DNA of 64,000 nt. Source: Paraliobacillus zengyii. Lineage in GTDB: Bacteria > Bacillota > Bacilli > Bacillales > Amphibacillaceae. Position numbers and translations under genes: made by a program. A model generated the notes under the pieces. The model did no database searches. It was not told where the DNA came from and was given only the letters and a program-made list of their open reading frames with translations. The DNA is taken from positions 2,005,501 to 2,069,500 of the forward strand of contig NZ_CP029797.1 of the NCBI RefSeq assembly GCF_003268595.1, in the 5' to 3' direction. Of the stretch, positions 18,779 through 27,387 are shown one piece after another (position 1 is the stretch's first letter; every line of letters starts with the position of its first letter).

Positions 18779-19585
18779 TCATTCAACCCTGTCCAACCAT
18801 TCATTTATAAGGAAATCAAAAATTTGTGGTTGGTCAATTTGTAGATTGTGACCTGCTGTATCCAATACAGTAAATGTTCCACGTGGGTATTTATTCATAA
18901 TGTCAAGTGCATCTTTATAGCCCACAGAAGAGTCTTGTCTTCCTAATAGAAATAAACTTGGATTATTGAAATCAGACTGATCAATCTTAAAAGAAAATTC
19001 ATATTTACTCTTAACTTTATTTAGAAACTCTTCATCTCTAATTTTAATACCACTTAAAATTTCTTTGTTGTATCTCAACCAGTTGTACTCATTGAGTACA
19101 ACTTGATTATTTCTAAAATCCTTTAATTCTTCTTCTGATAAATTGAGTAAAAATTTGTCATCTGTTTTTAAAACTTCATGTTTTTCAATTAACCTATTTT
19201 CTGGACTAGGAATAATTAATGGACATATAAATGCTGCACCAAGTATTCTTTCTTTTTGCTTTTCTATAATACCCCTGGCAATATATCCACCGTACGATTC
19301 ACCAACAATTAAATATTCTTGGTTAGGAATTACTGTTTCAATAAAATCTAAAACGGTATCCAACATTTCATCAGAACTGCATATATCATGGTAATTTTTT
19401 GTTAATCCCATTCCAGGTAAATCAATATAAATACGACGCCACCCTTCTTTCTTTTTAAAAATAGGTTCCATACAACCACTCATTAATCGGTGGTCAGGAG
19501 AATAACCGTGTATCATTAATACTGGTTTTCCTTTCCCTAAATCTTCATAAAATATATCCGCTTGGTGAACTTTGCAATATGCCAT
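18779..19585 (-). CDS. Alpha/beta hydrolase
   Basis: A 268-residue cytosolic enzyme with the alpha/beta hydrolase fold. The oxyanion region is MIHGYSPDH, the nucleophile elbow GESYGGY gives the Ser, the acid is Asp in LGRQDSSVGY, and His lies in TAGHNLQID. All members of the triad are present, so it should be active. It may be an esterase, lipase or peptidase-like enzyme; specificity is unknown. The start follows GAAAGGA. The NUDIX gene is 55 bases downstream. Confidence 0.9.
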   Translation of the reverse strand: MAYCKVHQADIFYEDLGKGKPVLMIHGYSPDHRLMSGCMEPIFKKKEGWRRIYIDLPGMGLTKNYHDICSSDEMLDTVLDFIETVIPNQEYLIVGESYGGYIARGIIEKQKERILGAAFICPLIIPSPENRLIEKHEVLKTDDKFLLNLSEEELKDFRNNQVVLNEYNWLRYNKEILSGIKIRDEEFLNKVKSKYEFSFKIDQSDFNNPSLFLLGRQDSSVGYKDALDIMNKYPRGTFTVLDTAGHNLQIDQPQIFDFLINEWLDRVE

Positions 19586-20046
19586 ATTTAATTCCTTTCA
19601 ATTAAAAACTGTGTAATCGTTCACAATACATATTTAGTTTAACATAAATATTCAGATTATTTTTAAAACAAGAAGAAAACTAATAAATTCACAATCTATC
19701 TATGTAACATCCACATTAGTTTACAGTAGAAAATGTACCATTCTTGTTTAAAACTAGATGACCAAAAATATAACAATGAATGAAATACTGTGTATCACTT
19801 CATACCTTAACCTACGGGGTAACGTTCTTTTGGGTATTCATTATTAGCGAAAAAACAAGTTATTTCCGATCAATCTGTCCTTAGGCTTTAGATGAGGGCA
19901 TATGTAGTGAGCTCAAAAAGTTAGATTTTTTAAAGGGTCTATTTGCTTTCTAATCTTTAAAATTTATAGACAAAATTCACGACGCGTGTTAATCTATTTT
20001 AAACAGGTTAATATTTTTTAACCATAAAGAGAAAAGAGGAATAAAC
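19586..20046. other. Intergenic stretch between alpha/beta hydrolase and ArsR-like genes
   Basis: 461 AT-rich bases between divergent genes. Apart from the inverted repeat at 20006-20023 just before the regulator gene, I see no RNA gene, coding remnant or strong promoter. Confidence 0.5.
20006..20023. promoter_or_regulatory. Inverted repeat, candidate operator of the ArsR-like regulator
   Basis: GGTTAA-tatttt-TTAACC, a perfect 6-bp-arm palindrome about 24 bases before the start codon of the HTH regulator gene. Position and symmetry suit autoregulation by a dimeric winged-helix protein. This is inference from position only. Confidence 0.45.
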
Positions 20047-20604
20047 ATGTTAGAAAGATATGTAATAAAAAATTATACGCAACTTAAAACTATTTCTGAT
20101 CCTTTAAGAGTACAAATCGTTATCATGTTAATTGAAAAAGAATGGACTGTCACAGAAATTAGCAAAGAGATTGGATTAGAAAAAGCTAAAGTTTTTTATC
20201 ATTTAAAAGAATTAGAAAAACAAAACATGATTGCCATTGTAAGAAAAGAAGAAGTAAAAGGTAATATTCATAAATATTATAGAGCAACACATAAAGGCTT
20301 TAAGATAGATAAAGAGTTAATACCTCTATCAAAGGAAAATGCAGAACATGTCTATAATTCTCTTATTGTACAACAACTTGAAAACACTAAAAAAATCGTT
20401 TCTAAAAATAGTCATTTAGTAACAGAAGAAACCAGTATGGCTCAAACTGTACAAATCAACTGTTCAACTAAACAATTTCATATGTGGAAGGAGAAATATA
20501 ATCAACTCATAGAAGAATTAGAGCAAATGAAAAGCGATGATGACAATCATACTTTTTATATCAATACGATTGCAATAGAATTAGAAAATAAGGTCTTTGA
20601 ATAG
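20047..20604 (+). CDS. ArsR-like winged-helix transcriptional regulator
   Basis: A 185-residue regulator. The N-terminal winged helix-turn-helix (about 10-85) reads KTISDPLRVQIVIMLIEKEW, then TVTEISKEIGLEKAKVFYHLKELE, typical of the ArsR/HTH_20 group. The C-terminal half, with no Cys-rich metal site, is helical and may bind a ligand or form the dimer. The start follows AGAAAAGAGG. The MFS exporter gene begins 26 bases downstream, so the regulator probably controls that efflux pump and itself through the palindrome upstream. Confidence 0.85.
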   Translation: MLERYVIKNYTQLKTISDPLRVQIVIMLIEKEWTVTEISKEIGLEKAKVFYHLKELEKQNMIAIVRKEEVKGNIHKYYRATHKGFKIDKELIPLSKENAEHVYNSLIVQQLENTKKIVSKNSHLVTEETSMAQTVQINCSTKQFHMWKEKYNQLIEELEQMKSDDDNHTFYINTIAIELENKVFE

Positions 20605-20630
20605 AGACTTAAAGAAGGGATAGATAAAAG

Positions 20631-21935
20631 ATGGATGTGTTAAAAAACAAAAACTTTCTTTCTCTTTTTTGGGGCCGTTTAATTACAAATGCGGGAGATA
20701 GTATTTATTACATAACAACCACTTGGTTAGCAGCTACAATAACAGATGATCCATTTTACGTAGGTGTAACAAGTGCTGTGATTTTGATACCTAAAACCTT
20801 ACAATTCTTATGGGGACCTTTAGTTGATCGCTGGAATATTAAGCCTGTTCTTATATTTACTCAACTGATTCAAGCGGCTTTGATTCTCTTAATCCCTATT
20901 CTCTATTATATGCAATTATTAACTATTTTTAACTTGTTGCCTATTGTTTTTGTAGCAGCAATCGTTGCAGAACTTGGGTATCCTGTACAACTAAAAGCTC
21001 TTCCTATTATTCTACCTAAAAATCAACTTATTAAAGGAAATTCTTTGTTAGCTATGGCGAATCAATCAGCCGATATTGTCCTAAATGCTTTGGCTGGTAT
21101 CTTATTAGCCATTTTAGGAGTTGCGACTTTATATTTAGTTGATTCGGTTATCTTTACTTTAGCTGCTCTTACATTTTCTTTAATCAAACTTAAAAAAACA
21201 TCTTCAGCTACTATAAAAGTAGAAAAGTTTAGTTTAAGAAATTATCGATTAGAAATGAAAATGGGGTTAAAAATTGTTTTTACATCTATGATATGGATTT
21301 TTCTAATAGCAAATACGATTAGTAATTTTTGTTTAGGAATTATGTATGCCATATTACCTATTTATGCAAACTCACTTGGCGGAGAAGAAAAATATGGCTT
21401 TATATTAACAGCTATATCTGTGGGTACTGTTTTAGGGGCATTAATTAGTACTAAGCTGAATAAAGTTCCAATTGGATTATTTATTGCCTCCTCCTTTATT
21501 TTAGCTTTTATTCTATGGGGCATTGCTCCTTATATGAACTTTTACGTCTTTCTTTTATTATTTACGTTATCCTGGATACCAGTAGGAGCTGCGAATATCA
21601 TTATCGGTTCCATCATGCAATCCGTTATCCCTTTATCAATTATTGGAAGAACCAACACTGTTATTGCTAGTTTTTGTGCCATTGCTATGCCCTTAGGTTC
21701 TTTAGCTGGAGGATTACTTGTAAGGTATCATGATAGCCGATTAATTCTTTCCTTATCAGCTATTGGCTATTTAGCAGTTGGGTTAACATGGTTATTAAAT
21801 AAAAAACTTAGGAATCTTCCTAATAGTGAAATCATTCGTTTTACAGATTTTAATATACCTAGAGAATTAATAGATGTAGATACTATGGAAAAAGAAACAA
21901 GAAATCATACAAATGTATTTGGAGGGCGTGAGTAA
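20631..21935 (+). CDS. MFS efflux transporter
   Basis: A 434-residue membrane protein with about twelve hydrophobic helices. The N-terminal phrase NFLSLFWGRLITNAGDSIYYI and the loop LWGPLVDRWNIKPVL match the MFS_3/macrolide-efflux type (Mef-like) drug or ion exporters. The first loop carries G-P-L-V-D-R, equivalent to the conserved MFS motif A. The substrate is unknown. It follows the ArsR-like regulator and is followed by insertion sequence remnants, so it may have been imported with them. Confidence 0.87.
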   Translation: MDVLKNKNFLSLFWGRLITNAGDSIYYITTTWLAATITDDPFYVGVTSAVILIPKTLQFLWGPLVDRWNIKPVLIFTQLIQAALILLIPILYYMQLLTIFNLLPIVFVAAIVAELGYPVQLKALPIILPKNQLIKGNSLLAMANQSADIVLNALAGILLAILGVATLYLVDSVIFTLAALTFSLIKLKKTSSATIKVEKFSLRNYRLEMKMGLKIVFTSMIWIFLIANTISNFCLGIMYAILPIYANSLGGEEKYGFILTAISVGTVLGALISTKLNKVPIGLFIASSFILAFILWGIAPYMNFYVFLLLFTLSWIPVGAANIIIGSIMQSVIPLSIIGRTNTVIASFCAIAMPLGSLAGGLLVRYHDSRLILSLSAIGYLAVGLTWLLNKKLRNLPNSEIIRFTDFNIPRELIDVDTMEKETRNHTNVFGGRE

Positions 21936-21943
21936 CCGAAAAA

Positions 21944-22115
21944 GACAGCTGAGCAACAAATGAACATAGTAGACATGAATGAGATGTTGTTGAGACAGGT
22001 TATTCAATCAGTTATACAACTATTCGAAATTTTGTGAATCAGGAAACGGCTATATCAAAGTAGGTTTTCATTCGAAGATGTTGTGAATCTGGCTACGAAG
22101 TACTGAAATTCAAGC
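21944..22115 (+). pseudogene. IS21-family transposase (IstA) fragment
   Basis: A short decayed fragment directly after the MFS gene. One frame reads KTAEQQMNIVDMNEMLL. After a frameshift it continues GYSISYTTIRNFVNQETAISK, a stop, then VFIRRCCESGYEV. This series resembles the region before the catalytic domain of IS21 transposase IstA, where GYxxSYTTVRNFV and YEPGExVEFDWGE are expected. The catalytic part is missing. Non-functional. Confidence 0.6.
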
Positions 22116-22229
22116 TGATGTCCTTCCGTAATCGCATCCGACTACCGATTAAAATTAGTAATTCAACCCACGTCATGTAACTCATCCTTGTTTAAATCCT
22201 AACAGAGCATAAACTATTAATCTTGTCTT

Positions 22230-23095
22230 CTTGTGCTTTGCTTGGGCAATATTTTTAAGTTTTTAAGAAGCTAGTTTTGTTTTATGGCTGTAATCAAATA
22301 TCAAACAGGATATTACGCATAAAGTGAACTTGACATCGTTGGCATGAAGCATTTGTAAATGACTTCTTGATTGCTTTAACCAAGCCTTTGTGAGCATCAG
22401 AAATAACCATTTCTACTCCGTCTAAACCTATGGTTTTAAGGTAGTCGAAGAAGAGAGACCAGGTCTCGTCACTTTCTTAATTTTGGATCATGAAACCAAT
22501 AATCTTTCGCTCTCCATCTCCTGAAATTCCAACCGCTATATGGCAGCTTTTAGAAACCAAACGATGATTTCCTCTGATCTTGATGTAGATTACATCGGTC
22601 ATAACATAAGGGAAATAACGGTCTGATAGAAAGCGATTTTGCCATTCAGAAACCATGGGGTCTAACTGGGCAGTTAAACTTTAGACAAAGGATTTAGAGA
22701 CTGATTTACCGCACAGTTCTTCAACGATTCGAGAGACTTTACGAGTAGAGACACCATCTCTAACATAGAAGCTAAAAGAGCCTTCTCATTGCGTTGATAC
22801 CGCTTAAATACAGTCGGTGTAAATTCGCCGTCGCGTGTTCGAGGAACTTTCAATTCAAGAGAACCAATACGGGTCGTTAATTCTCTTTCATAATAACCGT
22901 TGCGCTGGCTTATTCGGTTGTCTGATTGATCTTTCATAGTTCGTGGCTTGAATATAATCTGTTCGCTGTTCGTCCATCAATTGATTGAATACCGTTTGAA
23001 GAATTTGTTTAGCTGCATTATCTTTGACCGATTGGTCAATTAGGCTTTGAATATCTTCTGTTTCTAGGTAGTAAATTAAATGAAATTGTATGACT
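22230..23095 (-). pseudogene. Degraded IS256-family transposase
   Basis: Minus-strand remnant of a mutator-type transposase. From the N-terminus the frames read ETEDIQSLIDQSVKDNAAKQ, NRISQRNGYYERELTTRIG, LELKVPRTRDGEF, then after a frameshift SEWQNRFLSDRYF. They continue with VMTDVIYIKIRGNH (first catalytic Asp) and VISDAHKGLVKAI (second Asp), then QRCQVHFMRNIL. At least three frameshifts or stops break it, and the third acidic residue and C-terminus are missing. No clear terminal inverted repeats remain. It cannot move on its own. Confidence 0.85.
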
Positions 23096-23170
23096 ATGGT
23101 ACTCTCAAAAAAAATTTATTCTGAGAGATTTTTTCCTAAATATAGTATTTTTTACGACAAACAAGCTAAA

Positions 23171-23320
23171 TCACCTATTCTTTGGATTAAATTTAGCTAA
23201 TTTTTCATTTCCTCGTTTAAAATTACCAGTAATTCTAGCAAGTAGATATTGTTCTTCTTCCTCGCTAGAATCAATAAGTTCTTCAAGTAATTTTTGGGCT
23301 TTTTGCTCTTTTAAAACCAT
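23171..23320 (-). CDS. Small hypothetical protein (49 residues)
   Basis: A short gene starting MVLKEQKAQKLLEELIDSS, with an AGGAAAGAAG ribosome binding site directly upstream. It continues with EEEEQYLLARITGNFKRGN and ends KFNPKNR. It is highly charged and predicted helical, with no membrane segment. I do not recognise the family. It stands alone next to the IS256 remnant, so it may be a leftover of a mobile region or a small regulatory peptide. Confidence 0.45.
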   Translation of the reverse strand: MVLKEQKAQKLLEELIDSSEEEEQYLLARITGNFKRGNEKLAKFNPKNR

Positions 23321-23710
23321 GACTTCTTTCCTATTAAAATAAATAAATAATTTGTTATTTTTACCTTTTTTCCAAGAAAATGTTTAATTATTTACTAATT
23401 CATTTAATCCCACGTTAGTAACTCCTCAATTTTTGACTTACAGTATGATATAAAATCGCTAAATTTATTATATCAAAAAAGAACATGAATTGTTCGTGTT
23501 CTTTATCTATTTTACTTTGTCTTTATCTTTTTTTAAGTAAAAAGAATCAACACCAAATTCGATAATTTAAATTAATTAAGAATCTATTCCTTAATATAGT
23601 GCTATTTTTTTCTCCTTTCTGTATTAATAGATTGTGGTTGATATTCCAGAGTTTTAAGACGGAAATTAATTAATTATAATTAAGTTATTAATTCTCTGGG
23701 GGTAAAGGCT
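23321..23710. other. Intergenic stretch before the isochorismatase-like gene
   Basis: 390 AT-rich bases. The only clear structure is the hairpin at 23478-23504. No coding remnant or RNA gene was recognised. Confidence 0.5.
23478..23504. terminator. Hairpin with T-run, candidate terminator
   Basis: Arms AAAGAACATGAA and TTCGTGTTCTTT (one mismatch) with a three-base loop; A- and T-rich on both sides. No gene lies directly before it on the plus strand, so the transcript it ends is unclear. Confidence 0.6.
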
Positions 23711-24271
23711 TTGATAAAGTTGCGAAACAATGTCCCGTTAATTGTAATAGATGTCCAAAACGCTTTCGATAATGTCAGCTGGGGAAAGAGAAATAATCCA
23801 TGTGCTGAAAGAAATATCAAAATGTTAATAGAGTATTGGAATTTAAATCAAAGATTAATCATCTATGTTAAACACTTATCTAAGAATATAGAATCGCTTT
23901 TTTATTTTAAAAGTAAAACAAGTGAATTCAAAGCAATGATTAAACCGATGCCTAAAGATATTATTATGATCAAAAGTGTAAATAGTGCTTTTATCGGTAC
24001 TAACCTCGAAGAAACATTAAGGAAAATCAATTGCCCTAATATTATTATTACTGGACTGACTACTAACCATTGTGTTGAAACAACAACTCGTATGGCTGGA
24101 AATCTAGGCTTTAATCCTTTTTTAGTTTCAGATGCGACAGCAACCTTTGATAGGCGTAGTGTTAATGGGGAAACATTATCTGCTGAAAAAATACAAGAGA
24201 TGACTTTATCAAATTTGCATGATGAATTTGCAACTATAAAAAAAACAAAAGAAATAATAGCAATGTTATAA
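23711..24271 (+). CDS. Isochorismatase-family cysteine hydrolase
   Basis: A 186-residue enzyme with a TTG start nine bases after a GGGGG site. The catalytic triad of the family is visible: Asp14 in VIDVQNAF, Lys near 88 in IKSVNSAF, and Cys near 120 in LTTNHCVETTTRMAG. Such enzymes hydrolyse amide or vinyl-ether bonds of small molecules, for example nicotinamide, N-carbamoyl compounds or isochorismate. The cis-peptide-forming TTNHC is intact, so it should be active; the substrate is unknown. It stands between mobile-element remnants and a DUF1272 gene. Confidence 0.88.
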   Translation: MIKLRNNVPLIVIDVQNAFDNVSWGKRNNPCAERNIKMLIEYWNLNQRLIIYVKHLSKNIESLFYFKSKTSEFKAMIKPMPKDIIMIKSVNSAFIGTNLEETLRKINCPNIIITGLTTNHCVETTTRMAGNLGFNPFLVSDATATFDRRSVNGETLSAEKIQEMTLSNLHDEFATIKKTKEIIAML

Positions 24272-24345
24272 AAACGAATTGGGGGGTTTTTAACTCATAT
24301 TCATTTGTGCTCTAAATAAAAATTAACTTAACAAAGAAGTCATAA

Positions 24346-24546
24346 ATGGCATTAGAAATGAGAAAGTCTTGTGAAGCTTGTGAACAAAAAATATCAATAG
24401 AAACTACTGCGTACATTTGTACTCACGAATGCACTTTTTGTGAACCTTGCACAGAAAAAACGAATTATATTTGTCCTAATTGCAGTGGGGATTTTGTTAG
24501 ACGTCCCAAACCTAGTGGATCGTGCCCTATCATTTCTTCAGGATAA
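24346..24546 (+). CDS. DUF1272 zinc-binding small protein
   Basis: A 66-residue protein, MALEMRKSCEACEQKI..., with eight cysteines arranged in CxxC pairs: CEAC, CTHEC, CEPC and CPNC. It ends RRPKPSGS. The pattern MALEMR..CE.C and FC..C and CPNC..(E/D)(L/F)VRRP is that of DUF1272. Zinc binding is likely; function unknown. The ribosome binding site is weak (AAAGAAG). Confidence 0.85.
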   Translation: MALEMRKSCEACEQKISIETTAYICTHECTFCEPCTEKTNYICPNCSGDFVRRPKPSGSCPIISSG

Positions 24547-24737
24547 AACATAATAAATTCAAACTAATTTAGGTTAGCTTGTAAAAATGAACAAAAGATT
24601 GAAAGTGTCTGAAACCTCCCTATATTAATAAAGCATCGGTAAAATAAATATTCTTACAGAAAATTGTCCTTTTTTTAACAATAATCAAGCAGACTCTAAC
24701 TAGCTTTCTTCTTATAGTTGTATATGAGGTGATTTAA

Positions 24738-25988
24738 TTGTATACACGGATATGGAAAGATAAGAATATACGGTACTACTTACTTGGAGGAGGAGCTTCT
24801 AAGCTCGGGGATGTTCTATCGGGAATGGCTTTTCTATTTTTAGCATATGACTTGACAGGATCCAAGATTCTTACAACTGGTATGGCTATTGCTGAGACCC
24901 TACCCTATCTACTATTTGGTTTAATTGGTGGGGTTGTAGCAGACTGGCTACCTAAGAAAAAATTATTAATCGTTTTAGATGTGATTCGGGTTCCATTAAC
25001 ATTTTCCATTGTATGCCTATTTTACTTAGAATTACTCTCCTACTCTTACTTGTTAGTCGTTAGTTTTCTTATTCAGAGTATTGGTTGTTTCTTTAATCCG
25101 ACGCACAGAACTGTCCTGCCTACCATAACAGTGGAAGAACATAGAACTGAAGTAAATAGTATACATGATACCTTAACTAGAGGCGTGACTGTTTTAAGTC
25201 CATTTCTATCTGTTTGGCTATTAAGCAATTATGGGGCCATCCATTTCTTTACTTTTGATGCCTTAACATACGCTGTTAGTGCATCCTGCATTTCAAGAGT
25301 AAATATAAAGGAAGGAAAACAGGTAGTTAACAAATCAGTTAAGAAGGTTTTTAGTTCTATCACAGAATTTGCTTCTTGGGCTAAAACTCACACTAGTGTA
25401 AGGCAACTATTTATTTTCACTTTTATAACAGTTTTTTTCAACACATGGGTCTGGGAAGTGGGGCTTTTACTTGCTCTTAGTGAAATGAGTTCCAAAAGTG
25501 AAGAATTGTACAGTATCATCCAAGGAGTTTTTGGAGGCGTAGTTATTTTAACCAATATCATCCTAGCCTTTTTCTTAAAGAAAATGACTCTTCAGATTCA
25601 TCTTGTTGGGGCAATGATTTGGGGAATTGGGATAACTTACTATGGTCTCTTCTATGGAATAAACTACTTTTTAATTGGCAGCGCAATAGTAGCTATTGGA
25701 TTACCAATAGCGGGTCTATCACGTATTTATCTTATTCAAACACTTGTACCTGAAGAAAAGATGGGGAGAGCTTTTAGTTCAAATGCAGTTTTATTGTATT
25801 TTTCAAATACTGTTTCATTAGGAATCTACGGTTTTTTAGCATCATTCATTTCGATACAAAAGTTAATGCTGTTTAGTGGCATTCTTATAATTACAATAAG
25901 TGTTATAGGCTTATTAATTACTATGAATAAAACGAAATTCCGTTGGCGTTTTATTATAAACTTTTTTAAACAACTGGTTATAAGATGA
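24738..25988 (+). CDS. MFS transporter
   Basis: A 416-residue membrane protein with about twelve helices and a TTG start after GAGGTG. The N-terminus IRYYLLGGGASKLGDVLSGMAFLFLAYDL and the loop GGVVADWLPKKKLLIVLD place it in the same MFS exporter group as the gene at 20631. Its last 25 codons overlap, tail to tail, the end of the AraC-type gene on the other strand by 75 bases. The substrate is unknown. Confidence 0.85.
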   Translation: MYTRIWKDKNIRYYLLGGGASKLGDVLSGMAFLFLAYDLTGSKILTTGMAIAETLPYLLFGLIGGVVADWLPKKKLLIVLDVIRVPLTFSIVCLFYLELLSYSYLLVVSFLIQSIGCFFNPTHRTVLPTITVEEHRTEVNSIHDTLTRGVTVLSPFLSVWLLSNYGAIHFFTFDALTYAVSASCISRVNIKEGKQVVNKSVKKVFSSITEFASWAKTHTSVRQLFIFTFITVFFNTWVWEVGLLLALSEMSSKSEELYSIIQGVFGGVVILTNIILAFFLKKMTLQIHLVGAMIWGIGITYYGLFYGINYFLIGSAIVAIGLPIAGLSRIYLIQTLVPEEKMGRAFSSNAVLLYFSNTVSLGIYGFLASFISIQKLMLFSGILIITISVIGLLITMNKTKFRWRFIINFFKQLVIR

Positions 25989-26720
25989 CACGTTACTAAA
26001 ACCATTTGCAAGGGCAATGGTTAAAATAGTTTGATTTGTTGAAATAAGGGCTTGTTGACTTTTAAATAAACGATATAACTGTAGCCATGAATAAGGGGAT
26101 ATTCCAATTTCCTCCTTAAAAAAGTGTGCAAACTGGTATTTACTCATTTTTGCGACTACAGACATCTGATCCAGTGTCCAATCTTCTTGATAGCTATCCT
26201 TTAGTGCATCTAATACATCATTAATATTCTGCTGGCTAATTATCTTTGGGAACTGATTTTGGTGTGAACCAGAACCATATTGAAGCATTAAAATAGAAAC
26301 TTGCGCTAAACTATTTTCGAGAAAAAGTTGATTGGACATTGGATTAGAATCCTTGTTAATTATTAAGAAGTCTCTAATAAATAATGTCCATTGATGGATC
26401 TGGGCATGTCGATAGGAAAGCAAAGAAAATTCAGGTTCTACCATATTGAAGCCTAATTGCTGTGCCGTCTCTTGTAATAATGATGGCTGTATCTCAACTA
26501 GAAACTTTTCCTTTGTGGCTTTTAATTGTTTATGATCTATATTTGGGTTAAAAATAAAAAATTCATTTTGACCGATAGAAATATCGCCTTGACTTAACTG
26601 ATATTCAGCTTGCCCATAGGGAGAAAAAATAAGTTTATAGCAATCATCGTTTCTCCAGTCTCTTTCATGTAAGTGATCATGGCGCATGAGAAGAAGACCA
26701 TTATTGTTATTTAATATCAT
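25914..26720 (-). CDS. AraC-family transcriptional regulator
   Basis: A 268-residue regulator. The N-terminal half (about 15-95) is cupin-like: YKLIFSPYGQAEYQLSQGD, then FFIFNPNIDHKQ, and should bind an effector. The C-terminal domain (about 170-265) has the two AraC helix-turn-helix motifs: WTLDQMSVVAKMSKYQFAHFFKEE, then TILTIALANGFSNVSSYNQLFKKVYNKTPTEFR. It converges with an MFS gene and overlaps it by 75 bases. Two palindromes lie upstream (26738-26754 and 26807-26829), either of which may be its operator. Confidence 0.9.
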   Translation of the reverse strand: MILNNNNGLLLMRHDHLHERDWRNDDCYKLIFSPYGQAEYQLSQGDISIGQNEFFIFNPNIDHKQLKATKEKFLVEIQPSLLQETAQQLGFNMVEPEFSLLSYRHAQIHQWTLFIRDFLIINKDSNPMSNQLFLENSLAQVSILMLQYGSGSHQNQFPKIISQQNINDVLDALKDSYQEDWTLDQMSVVAKMSKYQFAHFFKEEIGISPYSWLQLYRLFKSQQALISTNQTILTIALANGFSNVSSYNQLFKKVYNKTPTEFRFIHSN

Positions 26721-26737
26721 TTGTTTGTCTCCCCATT

Positions 26738-26754
26738 CCGTAATTGTTTTACGG
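26738..26754. promoter_or_regulatory. Inverted repeat upstream of the AraC-type gene
   Basis: CCGTAA-ttgtt-TTACGG, a perfect palindrome with 6-bp arms, 17 bases before the AraC-type start codon, in a spot where a bound protein would block transcription or translation initiation. Candidate autoregulatory operator. Confidence 0.4.
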
Positions 26755-26806
26755 TTTATTCTATCACATTTTCCAACTTTAAAGGATTGGTTTTAATTCT
26801 GTAAAT

Positions 26807-26829
26807 ATAATGATATCAGATATCATTAT
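26807..26829. promoter_or_regulatory. 23-bp perfect palindrome
   Basis: Two exact 11-bp arms, ATAATGATATC and GATATCATTAT, around a single A. It lies 86 bases upstream of the AraC-type gene. The central 7-1-7 unit TGATATC-A-GATATCA is reminiscent of, but not identical to, the Fur box TGATAAT-N-ATTATCA (two mismatches per half). Strong candidate for a dimer-binding operator; the protein is unknown. Confidence 0.55.
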
Positions 26830-27387
26830 GATAACTATTTATTTCACTGAAGAATAACAATGACTTTTCAATAAAATGATAGGAATGAATGTGCTTTCAG
26901 TGCCGGGAAACATTATTTATATTGAACATTTGATAGTTATTAAAATAGTATATTATCTGACCCTGAAGTATTTCCAGTTTGCTTTAGTACATACAACCAG
27001 CAAATCTTATCTTTAAAAGTTCTGTTATTGAAACCATATTTGTATTTAATAAACCATTAGGAAGATGCATCACGCTACAAAAGGTTAAATCAAATTACTA
27101 AAAGATCAACCAGCCATCTGAAAAGCGTCTTTTGTGACAGTTCACTCTTCAATTCTTGATTATCGGAAACAGAAAACAATAGATGAAATCATCGCTCGTA
27201 ACAAAAAATCACGAGATTTTAACGAGAAGAAGAAAAACCTTAAAAAACAACAATAATTGTAAGTGTAAATACGTTAATACATTGGTTTGATTTGAAATTG
27301 CAATAGAATTCAAAAAATGAGGATACCATATAGATGTTCTCTGTTAATCTTAACTTCCGCATTCCGAAGCAATTCAAATTTAACTCA

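Larger units (their letters stand above)
26721..27387. other. Intergenic stretch with two palindromes
   Basis: 667 bases. They hold the two inverted repeats upstream of the AraC-type gene. At 27139-27256 there is a 39-codon open stretch on the plus strand (lysine-rich, no ribosome binding site) that I take as noise or a remnant. Nothing else was recognised. Confidence 0.5.

Noticed and set aside
26807-26829. Calling the 23-bp palindrome a Fur box
   Set aside because: Two mismatches per half-site against TGATAAT-N-ATTATCA and no iron-uptake gene beside it; kept as an unassigned operator.
27139-27256. Lysine-rich plus-strand open stretch ending LKKQQ
   Set aside because: No start site with a ribosome binding site and preceded by stops; could be a gene remnant, but no family was recognised.
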